A stretch of 64,000 nt of DNA from Levilactobacillus cerevisiae (GCF_003946245.1 NZ_RHNN01000011.1:1-64000); one strand, 5' to 3'. Numbered from the stretch's first letter, positions 44,801 to 52,458 are shown. Notes: generated by a model from the sequence alone, not told the origin. Translations and numbers: made by a program.

Positions 44801-44996
44801 ATCCTTTGCCAAAACCATTGCGCGCTTTGGCTTTAACTTTATCGCGACCATGCCGAGTGGTGCCCAGAACAAAATTTTGGCGGATCGCGTCGACAACGTG
44901 GCTTATGACGTGATTGCACCCAAGAACCCCAACGATGGCCGCTTCCACGTGAACGTTGTCCGGGAGGCGCTGAGTTGGGGGGATGGGCATGAGTGA
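41871..44996 (+). CDS. jetC: JetC-like SMC/MukB-type ATPase
   Basis: 1041 aa, soluble. Walker A GENAAGKTT near residue 40, long coiled coils (about 290-470 and 560-690), then the signature SGGSGAEKAQ and Walker B YLVMFDEFADKLD near residue 960: the head-coil-hinge-coil-head layout of SMC proteins. JetC proteins extrude DNA loops. It is short for the family, whose other branches are usually 1100-1350 aa, so the coils must be short. TTG 41871 has GAGGAG 7 nt ahead. It ends overlapping jetD. Confidence 0.87.
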   Translation: MTKVREQLTPASYHLRNFNKYVKLDMQAAENGNLTLIGENAAGKTTLANCFFPMLIDGSISTPSFNAAKGTDKLDHTGNPRNSARDTRNFEGMLLGWGSGAMKVRTGYSYLVLRSAKRQVILGLGAHRAVGESRKPTWWFVAISDQVTEPLTVVTTAADGASLTEEDFRQANAGLGKQLRLFNQAANYREYVATQVYGFAGGESLGKLAAVYRLLASPILTAGNARFTPIREALKNAQEGIDPQIIQQVADSQREVNQTKGVLDRLKQAQKRLQKMKKEIFWRNLNHIRETTLDPYSQVRHDYEKKQEVIDQARQTIVTVDEQLKILTENLTQSAEKLRQLRQDKANQKSIEVLRDQYQAQIKSLTQRLATYRAQQKQLEKLRTQLTDVTDQQAALRAQQQTTNEQELRPLLTQLATQATGLSELMDVVTEVDPAKLSDQLMGYIRQMKKVLTRYQDDERAKERVSQDVQIVGEMRGELDTRIDQHAQGPLQGRVRKDLHQDNAEVHEAGAAKMNTQFQEILAKQQAALTAHPDLKTILAQADFLTRLTQQQKSLADMVRHLADMARELSQLAGQQTFFEQQIADVVAQVETGFDAQQVETEISDTQTRRDALVIDTQIDQKIGQAERDQQQFAVEQQTLNNQRANAEGRISSAQDDRASLEKRLQQLQDQGQLGLQTLAPYVPADATLTTIIEALAFVQQHNSEVRTSSYGDISDWIGRLIHKNNSDGIDRNALDTIFEERGYADFASAMRQQRSVNQNGLSVVAFDINRALLLMATDESHVEKKLAELTTGNNVAQDTYMAAAVQRITAQYLLIADYNRMLTEGVSREQSIKLKIELTPADVEPKIIEEACDPQLQERPALLAEVQNRLEKLANDLTVADDDERFMVAAQQLLDTRQWSAFKVLIKRRQSDENHYEEVDDKFVQSGGSGAEKAQAMVLPLLLVPKMVLQRATLKDAPYLVMFDEFADKLDPETAKSFAKTIARFGFNFIATMPSGAQNKILADRVDNVAYDVIAPKNPNDGRFHVNVVREALSWGDGHE

Positions 44997-45798
44997 GTAT
45001 CAACAGCAATATGAACAGGCAACGGGCAAACGGGTGTCGGCAGCTGCCGCCAAATTGGACGGGTTGTTTGATCGGATTGCCAATGGTGAAGTTCTGCCGC
45101 CACGGGGGCAACAGGCCGTAGACCTAGGCTTAACGGCCCACAGTCTAAACGACGCCCGAGAAAATCCGGCGGTGTATGACTACTATCACTGGGTGCTGAC
45201 CAATTACTTTGCGCCCCAGCAGATTCAAGAGGTGACGGCAAAGTTGATTGGCATGGCATTTACCTGTGCCAATATCTTTCAAACCGACCTACCCCAGCCA
45301 ATCACGTTAAACCCCTGGCAGATCCCAGCGATGCGAACGTTTCCGCTACGCACGACGCGGGCAATCGTTGTGGAAAATAATGGCGTATTTGCCTGGCTTC
45401 TCCAGCTACACCCGGAGTGGCCGCTAATCAATCAGTCGGGAAACGACTTTAACGCGGCATACGTTGACCTCATCCAGGCCCTAGAACGACAGCACGTCCA
45501 GTTCACGTACCTCGGTGACTTAGACAGTCGGGGCATCCAGATGGCCGATCACCTCTTCAACGTCTTACGACAAACGTCAATTGAGACCTTCACCGCGCTA
45601 CAGTCACCGGCCAATGTGGTGAAGTGGTTGACGCTGAACGGGAGAGTCGATGGGCAACGTACCCGCCAGCTAACGGTCCAGAATCCCGTGTTCCAAAAGG
45701 AAATGAACTCGATTAACCTACTGGGTAAATTTGTGGAACAGGAACAGTTGATTGGCGCGTACGAAACGCTGATCACAGCGTGGTTAGCGCAAAAATAA
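44989..45798 (+). CDS. jetD: JetD-like TOPRIM nuclease subunit
   Basis: 269 aa. The TOPRIM-type acidic residues are visible: Glu in AIVVENNGVFAWL and the Asp-x-Asp in YLGDLDSRGIQMADHL, as in topoisomerase VI subunit A and JetD. JetD cuts DNA after the SMC complex has extruded a small circle. The N-terminal half is short compared with type I JetD (about 380-400 aa). ATG 44989 overlaps the jetC stop; ATG 44983 is an alternative too close to GGGGGG. Confidence 0.78.
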   Translation: MSEYQQQYEQATGKRVSAAAAKLDGLFDRIANGEVLPPRGQQAVDLGLTAHSLNDARENPAVYDYYHWVLTNYFAPQQIQEVTAKLIGMAFTCANIFQTDLPQPITLNPWQIPAMRTFPLRTTRAIVVENNGVFAWLLQLHPEWPLINQSGNDFNAAYVDLIQALERQHVQFTYLGDLDSRGIQMADHLFNVLRQTSIETFTALQSPANVVKWLTLNGRVDGQRTRQLTVQNPVFQKEMNSINLLGKFVEQEQLIGAYETLITAWLAQK

Positions 45799-45800
45799 AG

Positions 45801-45845
45801 AGAGACCCGTTAACGATGCGTTTGCGTCGTTGACGGGTCTCTTTG
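45801..45845. terminator. Terminator of the Wadjet-like operon
   Basis: AGAGACCCGT-T-AACG pairs with CGTT-G-ACGGGTCTCT, followed by TTT. Confidence 0.85.
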
Positions 45846-45852
45846 GCGGACA

Positions 45853-45966
45853 CTATTTTTTCTCAGCAGAACGGGCTGGCGCTTTGACCGTTTGACAACT
45901 TCCCAGCGTGACCAAGGCCACGGTCACAAACAAAGCGGTAAATGACGTGATGAGTTTAACCAACAT
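45853..45966 (-). CDS. 37-aa membrane miniprotein
   Basis: ATG 45966 has GGAGGAGG 8-15 nt upstream, a strong ribosome binding site. Sequence: MLVKLITSFTALFVTVALVT, then LGSCQTVKAPARSAEKK. One membrane helix and a basic tail. The gene is tail-to-tail with jetD and shares its terminator. Unknown function. Confidence 0.5.
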   Translation of the reverse strand: MLVKLITSFTALFVTVALVTLGSCQTVKAPARSAEKK

Positions 45967-46173
45967 AAGCGGTTCCTCCTCCGAATGGACTAGAACACTT
46001 GCTGTGAGTGTACCACGTAATTTCGGTGAGCAGGAAAGTTTCGTTTTACCCGCCAATCTAGGCCTATCCGAAACTAAATTGCCTAGAATTGGTTCACAAA
46101 CTGAACGCAAGCAAAGTTAAGTTAGAACCGGTAGAATGGAAAGTAAGAAATTTATCGAGGAGGAACTACAACC

Positions 46174-46602
46174 ATGCCAACCCTTAAGCGCGTTGATTCA
46201 CTGACCTTAGACCTCTACCTGAAAGGCATCTTCACCCAGCAATTTGACCAGCATCACTTCGATTACGACGGTCAGGTGGGCGAGGTCCTGGCCATCGGCG
46301 CGTATGACGACGAACGCCTGATTGGCGGCATCCTGATGCGACGGCGCTACGACCATTTGGATATTGCCAAGCTGGCAATCGACAGGGCCTATCGGGGCAA
46401 ACGGTTGGGAACGCAACTGATCCGGGCCGCCGAAAAACTAGCGCGGGACCGGCACGTCATCAACATCACGCTCTCAACTCGCAGCTATCAGGCGGTCGGC
46501 TTCTACGAAAAATGTGGGTACCAAATCTACGGGACGGTGGTCGATCTCCCGTTTGCGGGCGTCACCACCACCTACTTCGTGAAGCGCCTGACGGCAAAAT
46601 AA
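46174..46602 (+). CDS. GNAT-family N-acetyltransferase
   Basis: 142 aa. The acetyl-CoA motif A is LAIDRAYRGKRLGTQLIRAAE, followed by LSTRSYQAVGFYEKCGYQ. Length and ending (GVTTTYFVKRL) fit small GNATs of the ElaA/YjgM kind. Acceptor unknown. ATG 46174 has GAGGAGGA ahead. Confidence 0.8.
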   Translation: MPTLKRVDSLTLDLYLKGIFTQQFDQHHFDYDGQVGEVLAIGAYDDERLIGGILMRRRYDHLDIAKLAIDRAYRGKRLGTQLIRAAEKLARDRHVINITLSTRSYQAVGFYEKCGYQIYGTVVDLPFAGVTTTYFVKRLTAK

Positions 46603-46621
46603 AAAGCCCTCCACCGAGAGC

Positions 46622-47524
46622 TTAATCACTGACACCATCGTAGCCAATGAACGTGTAATAGGTTTGCCCGCCAATGCGGTACAGACTATCAAACGTCCCC
46701 GCTGTCCCCGTTTCCGGATTGCCGGTCGTGTGTTGGGGCTGGTGCAGATTTTTTAAAGTTAGTTTGTATTGGGCGTTGCCAGTGTGGCTAACGCGGGTGG
46801 TCTTAATTCCCGCAACGGCATGGCTAAAGTACAGCGTCCGGTTAGGGTCGTGGAAGGCCGTTTTCGTAATTTTGGCCATGCCGATGGGTTTCTGATAAAA
46901 GCCCAGACCGGCGTTGGCCTTAGCGTCATATTGTAGAACTTCTAAATAGCCATCCGGTGTGACGCGGATACTCTTACTATCGGGTTCAATTGGGCTCAGA
47001 GCCGCATCGGCGCCACCCACGTAGAGGTCGCCGTGACTGTAGCCGGGCATGTAGTCCGGAGCCTTGACCCGCTTGAACGCAGAGAGCTTGGTGGTATCCG
47101 TGATGGTTGCCTGCGGATCATACGCGCTGGCGCCGGGGTCAATCGTATAACCCGGACGGGCACTGTTAGCCAGTACCGGGTAACTTAACCGCGCCAAGAA
47201 TAATTGGAGGCTGGGGACCAAGTAACTGCCCGCTTTAGTCGTAGTTAGGTTACCGGCCACCGTGATGCCAGCGGGGAGTGTGAGTTTTTGACTGATTTCG
47301 TGACCCGTTTTATAAGTTGGGTAATAAGCGACTTTGACCGTCACGGGACGGGTGGTCTGGTAGTAGGCACTCAGGTTTAAAAAGTCCGTGCTGGCCGTAT
47401 AATCGCCAACCTTGACCAGGGCGCTGGGCTTCTCCGTTTGGGCGTGAGCAGCCAGTAAGCCACTACAGATGACCAGCCCAAGAGCCAACAACCCGAGGGT
47501 GTTTTTAACAAATTTTTGATAAAT
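46622..47524 (-). CDS. Secreted protein of unknown function with an apparent ATT start
   Basis: 300 aa from ATT 47524. A TTG at 47491 would start inside the hydrophobic core and give a signal peptide with no charged n-region. Eleven codons upstream, ATT follows AAAGGAG at 9 nt and yields a regular signal peptide (YQKFVKNTLGLLALGLVICS, then AAHA). The -10 TATACT (plus 47560-47565) predicts a leader of only about 30 nt, leaving no other start. The mature part is beta-rich (YTIDPGASAYDPQATIT; GDLYVGGADAALSPIEPDSK) and unanchored. Family not recognised. Confidence 0.62.
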   Translation of the reverse strand: MYQKFVKNTLGLLALGLVICSGLLAAHAQTEKPSALVKVGDYTASTDFLNLSAYYQTTRPVTVKVAYYPTYKTGHEISQKLTLPAGITVAGNLTTTKAGSYLVPSLQLFLARLSYPVLANSARPGYTIDPGASAYDPQATITDTTKLSAFKRVKAPDYMPGYSHGDLYVGGADAALSPIEPDSKSIRVTPDGYLEVLQYDAKANAGLGFYQKPIGMAKITKTAFHDPNRTLYFSHAVAGIKTTRVSHTGNAQYKLTLKNLHQPQHTTGNPETGTAGTFDSLYRIGGQTYYTFIGYDGVSD

Positions 47525-47764
47525 GGGAACCGGCTCCTTTCGAAAAATGTCTAAGGTTAAGTATACCTGAAACCGAGCTGAATTGCACCGAACTTATGTT
47601 CTTTTGGCAAACCCAGTGGGGATTCATTTAGAAAACGGGTCGCGTTAGTTCTCAGCAGTCATTACCGCGAGCCAGGGTGATGGCTTTTTTTGGCAGGCAA
47701 AACGCAGCCTTAACGTCAAGCACGCCCAACCGCTAAGCACCTGAAATAAGACATTTCCCCGCAG

Positions 47765-47779
47765 TTAACCCGGGTTATA
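47765..47779. repeat. Left copy of a 15-bp repeat with palindromic core
   Basis: TTAACCCGGGTTATA, containing the 12-bp palindrome TAACCCGGGTTA. The same 15 bases occur at 48440-48454, flanking the broken XRE gene. The rest of 47525-47882 shows no gene except the promoter of the secreted protein. Confidence 0.7.
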
Positions 47780-47882
47780 TTTGCCGGCAACGCCGCTAAA
47801 ACCCGCGTTGACAACCAAATAGTCCGGGAAATTTTCCGTGGTGTTTGCTATGATTAAGGTGTTCATTCGGGGAGGAATGGTC

Positions 47883-48443
47883 ATGGAAATTAGGGAACAA
47901 CTTAAGCAACAGCGGGCACAACGGCACTGGTCGCAATAGGACCTGGCCGAGCGCCTACAGATCTCGCGGCAGTCCGTTTCAAAGTGGGAGCGGGGGACCG
48001 CGTTACCCAGTTTCGCCAACGTGGTCGCCATCAGTGACCTATTTGGCTTGTCAATTGATGAGCTGATTCGTGGGGACACCGAGCTCATGGACCAACTCAC
48101 GGTGGCCGACGAGGAAGACGTTGGTCCGGTGGGGCGGGTCATTTACGGCGGCCTGTTTTGGGGTGTGATTGGCTTCTTGGCCACTTGGGCTTTGGGCCTG
48201 GATTACCAGGATACGGCGGCCTTGTTGCAACTACCAATTGTTTTGGTCTTTATTGCCTTACTGCTGACAATCTACGCCAACCAGTAACACCACCGGGCGC
48301 CGTTATCGCGGGCCGTGATCTGGTTGAGCATCGGCCTCATTGCGCTCATGGTCTTGCCACTGATTAGTGCGAATGTGGCAGCCATCGTTAAAGTTGTGCC
48401 GGGTGCCGCTCGGGCAGGCTGGCATGCCGGTGCTGGAAATTAA
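47883..48443 (+). pseudogene. XRE-family membrane-bound regulator with two in-frame stops
   Basis: From ATG 47883 (GGGGAGGAATGG ahead) the frame reads MEIREQLKQQRAQRHWSQ, TAG (47937-47939), then DLAERLQISRQSVSKWERGT. This is a classical Cro/XRE helix-turn-helix in which the TAG stands where Glu is usual (SQEDLA). After LSIDELIRGD come two membrane helices, a TAA at 48285-48287, and then, still in frame, another helix (AVIWLSIGLIALMVLPLISA) to a final TAA at 48441. Without the stops it would be 186 aa, a membrane-tethered XRE regulator. Each lesion needs a single base change. Confidence 0.78.
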
Positions 48444-48454
48444 CCCGGGTTATA
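48440..48454. repeat. Right copy of the 15-bp repeat
   Basis: TTAACCCGGGTTATA again. It overlaps the last stop of the XRE pseudogene and lies about 80 bp upstream of the DeoR/GlpR-type regulator gene, so it could be an operator rather than a duplication scar. Confidence 0.6.
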
Positions 48455-48535
48455 AATTTCCCGTTCTGGTTATTTTGGCGTACACTTGATGGAAAGTCGA
48501 AAATAATTGCTTTCTATCGAAAGGAGCAGGTACTC

Positions 48536-49285
48536 ATGGCCCACGAACGGCGGGAACAAATCATTCAAATCGTCAATCAGCAACGGAAGGTTGCGGTCAC
48601 CGAACTAGCTCGGGCAACGGGGGTGTCACTGGTTACCATCCGCAAGGACCTGACTGAGTTGGAGGCGGAGGGCCTACTCATCCGGCAACATGGGGTTGCC
48701 ATGATCAACAATCCCAACGACTTGAACTACCGGCTGGCTCAACACCACGCCCAGAAAACCCGCATCGCCCGGGCCGCCGCGGAGTTGGTCGCAGACAAGT
48801 CGACTATCATGATCGAGTCTGGCTCCGCGTGTGCCCTGTTAGCTGAAACGCTGGGCCAACAAGAAAAGCACGTGACCATCGTCACCAACTCGACCTACAT
48901 TGCCAATTTGGCCGCCAGCTATCCGAACCTGACGCTCTTCGTTCTCGGCGGTCAGTACCAGCCCGAGTCACAGGTGACCGTGGGGGCGCTGACCAAGCAA
49001 CTGCTGCAGTCCTTTCACGTGGAACAGCTCTTTGTCGGGACGGACGGCTTTGATCCCGCGGCAGGCTTCACCGGCGCCGACATCCAACGGACGGAAGTGG
49101 TTCAGGAGATGGCTCACCGTGCCGAGCAACTGATTGTCTTGACGGATGCCAGTAAGTTTAAACGGCCCAGTCTGATTCACCAGTTTTCACTGCCCGATGT
49201 CTCTACAGTTATCACGGATGATAGCGTGACGGCTGGGGTGATGATGGTGTTGCGTCATTTCAAAATAAATTTATTAATGGTCTAA
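48536..49285 (+). CDS. DeoR/GlpR-family transcriptional regulator
   Basis: 249 aa. The N-terminal helix-turn-helix is RKVAVTELARATGVSLVTIRKDLTELEAEGLLIRQHGVA. The C-terminal DeoR sensor domain (MIESGSACALLAETL; TDASKFKRPS) binds a phosphosugar. It lies just upstream of gldA, so glycerol or dihydroxyacetone phosphate are likely signals. ATG 48536 with GAAAGGAG. Confidence 0.87.
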   Translation: MAHERREQIIQIVNQQRKVAVTELARATGVSLVTIRKDLTELEAEGLLIRQHGVAMINNPNDLNYRLAQHHAQKTRIARAAAELVADKSTIMIESGSACALLAETLGQQEKHVTIVTNSTYIANLAASYPNLTLFVLGGQYQPESQVTVGALTKQLLQSFHVEQLFVGTDGFDPAAGFTGADIQRTEVVQEMAHRAEQLIVLTDASKFKRPSLIHQFSLPDVSTVITDDSVTAGVMMVLRHFKINLLMV

Positions 49286-49292
49286 GTCACTG

Positions 49293-49328
49293 ATACCAAG
49301 TCCGCCAACGCCGACTTGGTATTTTTTT
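49293..49328 (+). terminator. Terminator after the GlpR-type gene
   Basis: ATACCAAGTC pairs with GACTTGGTAT, then TTTTTT. Confidence 0.88.
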
Positions 49329-49340
49329 CACAATCAGGTC

Positions 49341-49385
49341 TTGAAAACGTTTGCAAAAGAAACTATACTTAGTTTCGTTAGAAAC
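49341..49385 (+). promoter_or_regulatory. gldA promoter with cre site and operator dyads
   Basis: TTGAAA (49341-49346), 17-bp spacer, TATACT (49364-49369). A cre site TGAAAACGTTTGCA (49342-49355) covers the -35. GAAACT-N6-AGTTTC (49359-49376) covers the -10, and GTTTC-GTTA-GAAAC (49372-49385) follows, probably for the upstream DeoR-type regulator. Confidence 0.78.
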
Positions 49386-49425
49386 GTTACATAATCTTTT
49401 GCCTAATTTGAAAGGGGTTCGTGTC

Positions 49426-50526
49426 ATGGAAAGTATTTTTGGGAGTCCCGCAACTTACGTTCAAGGAATTGGTGTCTTGTTTGATAGTGCCAAGTACATT
49501 CAGCGGTTAGGGTCGAAAGCCGTTCTGCTGGCGGATAGCGTGGTTTACGGTATCGTCGGGAACGATTACCTGGCTTACCTGAAGCAAAACGACATTGACG
49601 TGAAACAGGTGACCTTTAACGGGGAAGCCTCCGACAACGAAATCAAGCGAGTTGACGCCATCGGCAAGGAATTTGATACCGACATGATCATCGCCCTCGG
49701 TGGTGGGAAAACGCTCGACAGTGCCAAGGCGATTGCTGACGACCTGCACGTTCACGTGGCCGTTTTGCCAACGCTGGCCTCGACCGACGCGCCATGTTCA
49801 CGGCTCTCCGTCCTCTACACGGATGACGGCGCCTTTGAAAAATACCGTTTCTATGACAAGAACCCTGACCTGGTACTGATCGATACCAAAGTGGTTGCCG
49901 GCGCGCCAGTTCGTTTGCTGGCTTCCGGGATCGCTGACGCCTTAGCGACCAACGTTGAAGCCAAAGCGGTGGCTAAGGGTGACAAGCAGACCATGTTGAA
50001 TGGTCACCAGACCTTGGTCGGGAACGCCATCGGTTCCAAGTGTGAGGAAACCCTGTTCAAATACGGGATGGCGGCCATTGCTTCCGTGAAGGATCACGCC
50101 GTTACCAAGGCGCTCGACCACATTGTTGAGGCCAACACGTTGATGAGTGGTCTCGGCTTTGAAAGTGGTGGCCTGGCCGCTGCTCACGCCATTCACGACG
50201 GCTTGACCGCGCTGGATGGCCCCATTCACAGTCTGACGCACGGGGAAAAGGTGGCCTTCGGGACGCTGACCCAGCTGTTCCTGGAAGGTGCCGACCAAGA
50301 ACGTTTTGAAAAATTCCTGAAGTTTGAGCTCGCCATTGGCATGCCAACCACCTTTAAAGATTTGAAGATTGAAGGGATCAGTGACGATGATCTCTTGAAG
50401 GTTGGGAAACAAGCCACGGCACCAGCTGACACCATGGGCCGGATGCCGTTTGAGGTGACGCCTTACGATGTGGCCCAAGCCATGAAGGGTGTCGACGCCT
50501 ACAGTCGCCATTTCCAAGAAAAATAA
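49426..50526 (+). CDS. gldA: Glycerol dehydrogenase
   Basis: 366 aa. NAD-dependent, zinc-containing enzyme oxidising glycerol to dihydroxyacetone. NAD motif ALGGGKTLDSAKAIAD. Zinc ligands are visible as Asp in ASGIADALAT, His in AAAHAIHDGL and His in HSLTHGEKVAFG. The frame extends upstream into the promoter, but ATG 49426 follows GAAAGGGG at proper distance. Catabolite repression is expected from the cre site. No dihydroxyacetone kinase is adjacent. Confidence 0.93.
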   Translation: MESIFGSPATYVQGIGVLFDSAKYIQRLGSKAVLLADSVVYGIVGNDYLAYLKQNDIDVKQVTFNGEASDNEIKRVDAIGKEFDTDMIIALGGGKTLDSAKAIADDLHVHVAVLPTLASTDAPCSRLSVLYTDDGAFEKYRFYDKNPDLVLIDTKVVAGAPVRLLASGIADALATNVEAKAVAKGDKQTMLNGHQTLVGNAIGSKCEETLFKYGMAAIASVKDHAVTKALDHIVEANTLMSGLGFESGGLAAAHAIHDGLTALDGPIHSLTHGEKVAFGTLTQLFLEGADQERFEKFLKFELAIGMPTTFKDLKIEGISDDDLLKVGKQATAPADTMGRMPFEVTPYDVAQAMKGVDAYSRHFQEK

Positions 50527-50539
50527 ACAGTGATTTGTG

Positions 50540-50569
50540 AAGGGTTCGATTAAAAGTCGAATCCTTTTT
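50540..50569 (+). terminator. gldA terminator
   Basis: AAGGGTTCGA pairs with TCGAATCCTT, followed by TTT. Confidence 0.8.
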
Positions 50570-50691
50570 ACTTGCCAACTATCGCGATAGTTAATAGCGG
50601 AAATTTTCAGCCGCACAGGGTATACTGTGGGCAGGAATCAGGTAATGTTAGCCACAACTGGTGAACAGACTATTTTTGGAGGACGAGCGCG

Positions 50692-51099
50692 ATGCAAAAA
50701 TGGGGACAAATCATGATCGTTGCCCTAACTACGGTGACGGTCGGCGGGGCAGCGGCAACAACGGCCCACGCGGCGACTTGGCACAAAGGCACGCCCAAGG
50801 CTTTACGGGGCAACTGGCAACGCAGCTACCGGGATCAAGGCACCAAGATTGTCATGCATTTCAAGGTTCAGGCGCAGACGATTCACCTGTCGCGGGTGAA
50901 ATCAGCGGCGACGACCTGGACGAACCTGAGTTACCAAAAAGTTGGGAAGCACACCTACAAGTTGAAGGGTATTTACCAGAACGGCGAGTTGGTCGACAAG
51001 GACGCCCGCCTGCAAATCGTTCAGAAAAATCACAAAATTGAATTCAAAAACGCCTGGTCAAGCAAGTATGATTACCTAGGCTGGTATCACCAATCGTAG
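50692..51099 (+). CDS. Small secreted protein, paralogue of the one at 32508
   Basis: 135 aa. A signal peptide (MQKWGQIMIVALTTVTVGGAAATTAHA) is followed by TWHKGTPKALRGNWQRSY and alternating beta-strands ending LGWYHQS. The PKALRGNW block parallels PKSIRSHTW at 32508. ATG 50692 has TTGGAGGA ahead. Monocistronic. Function unknown. Confidence 0.65.
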   Translation: MQKWGQIMIVALTTVTVGGAAATTAHAATWHKGTPKALRGNWQRSYRDQGTKIVMHFKVQAQTIHLSRVKSAATTWTNLSYQKVGKHTYKLKGIYQNGELVDKDARLQIVQKNHKIEFKNAWSSKYDYLGWYHQS

Positions 51100-51134
51100 G
51101 TCGTCCATTTCAGAAATAGAGGTTGGGGGATCCG

Positions 51135-51172
51135 AAAAGAGCCTGGGGGAGTGTCATCCCAGACTCTTTTTC
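51135..51172 (+). terminator. Terminator, member of a dispersed family
   Basis: AAAAGAG-C-CTGGG pairs with CCCAG-A-CTCTTTTT. Related text occurs at 97-145 and 25650-25710. Confidence 0.75.
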
Positions 51173-51284
51173 ACAAGCTGCGTGCGCGGCGAGAAAAATT
51201 AAAAAGACAAACTTGTTGCTTTTAAAGTCACAACCAGTTATGATAATCTGCAACTTAGAAAATAAGAGAAGGAGATAATCAATT

Positions 51285-52154
51285 ATGAAATACGCAATTT
51301 CTGCTGCGACCGGGCGCTTCGGTCAGCTTGTCATTCAGGACCTCCGTAAAATTGTGGATATCAGCGATATCGTTGCCATTGTCCGCGATGTCGAGAAGGC
51401 TCAACGTGTCTTGCCTGAGGACATCACCATTCGCCAAGCCGACTACACCGACGAAGCCGCCCTGCAACACGCCTTGCGTGGGATTGACCGGTTACTCTTC
51501 ATCTCGTCGGTTCCCGGTGGGGAGGTCCCGCGCCAGCAGCAACACGCTAACGTGGTCCAAGCCGCGCAAAAGGCGGGCGTGGGCTTCGTTGCCTACACCA
51601 GTTTTGCCCACGCCGATACCGCTCAGTCGCCGCTGTCCAAGGACCACGTCGCCACGGAACAATTATTACGCGACAGTGGGCTCAAGGTCAGCTTCCTGCG
51701 CAACGCGTGGTATTTGGAAAATGAATTAAGCTATCTGCAGGCTGCCGCACAGGGCCAAGACGCCGTTTACGCGGCGGGCCGGGGTAAAATTAGCTTCGCC
51801 CTCGAACGTGAATACGCCGAGGCCGCTGCCCGGGTCATGACACTGGTTGCACCTAAGGCCGTGTACGAATTTGGCGGCGAACCCCGGACCTACGCGGATC
51901 TAGCCGAAACATTGAGCGCGCTGACGGGAAAGTCCTTCACCTTTAAGAGCGTGGATGACGCGACCTACCGTGCCGCCATGCAGGCAGCCGGCTTGGGGCC
52001 AGAGCTGATTGGCGTGCTAACGGCCATGCAGGATATGATGCGGGCCGGCGAGCTGGACGTCACGTCGACTGACTTGCCCGACGTGCTGGGCCGGCCGTTG
52101 TCGACGCTCCCCGATGCGCTGCATGAGGTTCTCCAGGCCCACGCTGGCGCTTAA
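51285..52154 (+). CDS. NmrA-like NAD(P)-binding oxidoreductase (quinone oxidoreductase QorB-like)
   Basis: 289 aa. Atypical SDR: the Rossmann motif is AISAATGRFGQL, with LLFISSVPGG and YTSFAHAD next, and a C-terminal substrate lobe. Probably an NAD(P)H-dependent quinone reductase. Promoter TTGCTT (51216-51221), 17 bp, TATGAT (51239-51244). Start ATG 51285 with GAAGGAGA ahead. Structured RNA element R3 follows about 65 nt after the stop on the same strand. Confidence 0.8.
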   Translation: MKYAISAATGRFGQLVIQDLRKIVDISDIVAIVRDVEKAQRVLPEDITIRQADYTDEAALQHALRGIDRLLFISSVPGGEVPRQQQHANVVQAAQKAGVGFVAYTSFAHADTAQSPLSKDHVATEQLLRDSGLKVSFLRNAWYLENELSYLQAAAQGQDAVYAAGRGKISFALEREYAEAAARVMTLVAPKAVYEFGGEPRTYADLAETLSALTGKSFTFKSVDDATYRAAMQAAGLGPELIGVLTAMQDMMRAGELDVTSTDLPDVLGRPLSTLPDALHEVLQAHAGA

Positions 52155-52220
52155 CGCGCTGGTGAAAATGAGATCGGATCGGCGCTGGCCGCCTTCTTGC
52201 CAAATTGGCTGGGGCTGGTC

Positions 52221-52402
52221 ACCTGCGGCTTCCAGGGAGCTCCGCCTGCTATGGGGCCGGTTCCAGCCAAAGAACGGGCTTCCACCTCGACTTGAAGCCA
52301 CGAAGTACGCGTGTCTCCAAGGTCGTCCCACGGAGTAGGCCGGGCAAATACCCCGACCAACACCGTCGACACAGCTGGCTCCGTCCCTGGCTTCCTCCGG
52401 TT
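52221..52402 (+). ncRNA. Structured RNA element R3 (unknown family, plus strand)
   Basis: Closing arms CCAGGGA/TCCCTGG (52232-52238, 52384-52390). Hairpins GCC-G-GTTC/GAAC-G-GGC and GGCTTC/GAAGCC (around 52278-52299). Shares ordered core motifs with R2 (CACCTGCGGCT, CTATGGGG, TTGAAGCC, GTCTCCAA, CGTCCCACG, CACAGCT, TCCTCCGGTT). Its centre (AGCCAAAGAACGGGCTT, ACCTCG) closely matches the minus strand of R1. Stem sequences differ with pairing kept. Confidence 0.62.
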
Positions 52403-52458
52403 AACGTTGCTGGGCGAATTTGACCGAGCGGAGTCACTGACACATTGCATTCAAAACG

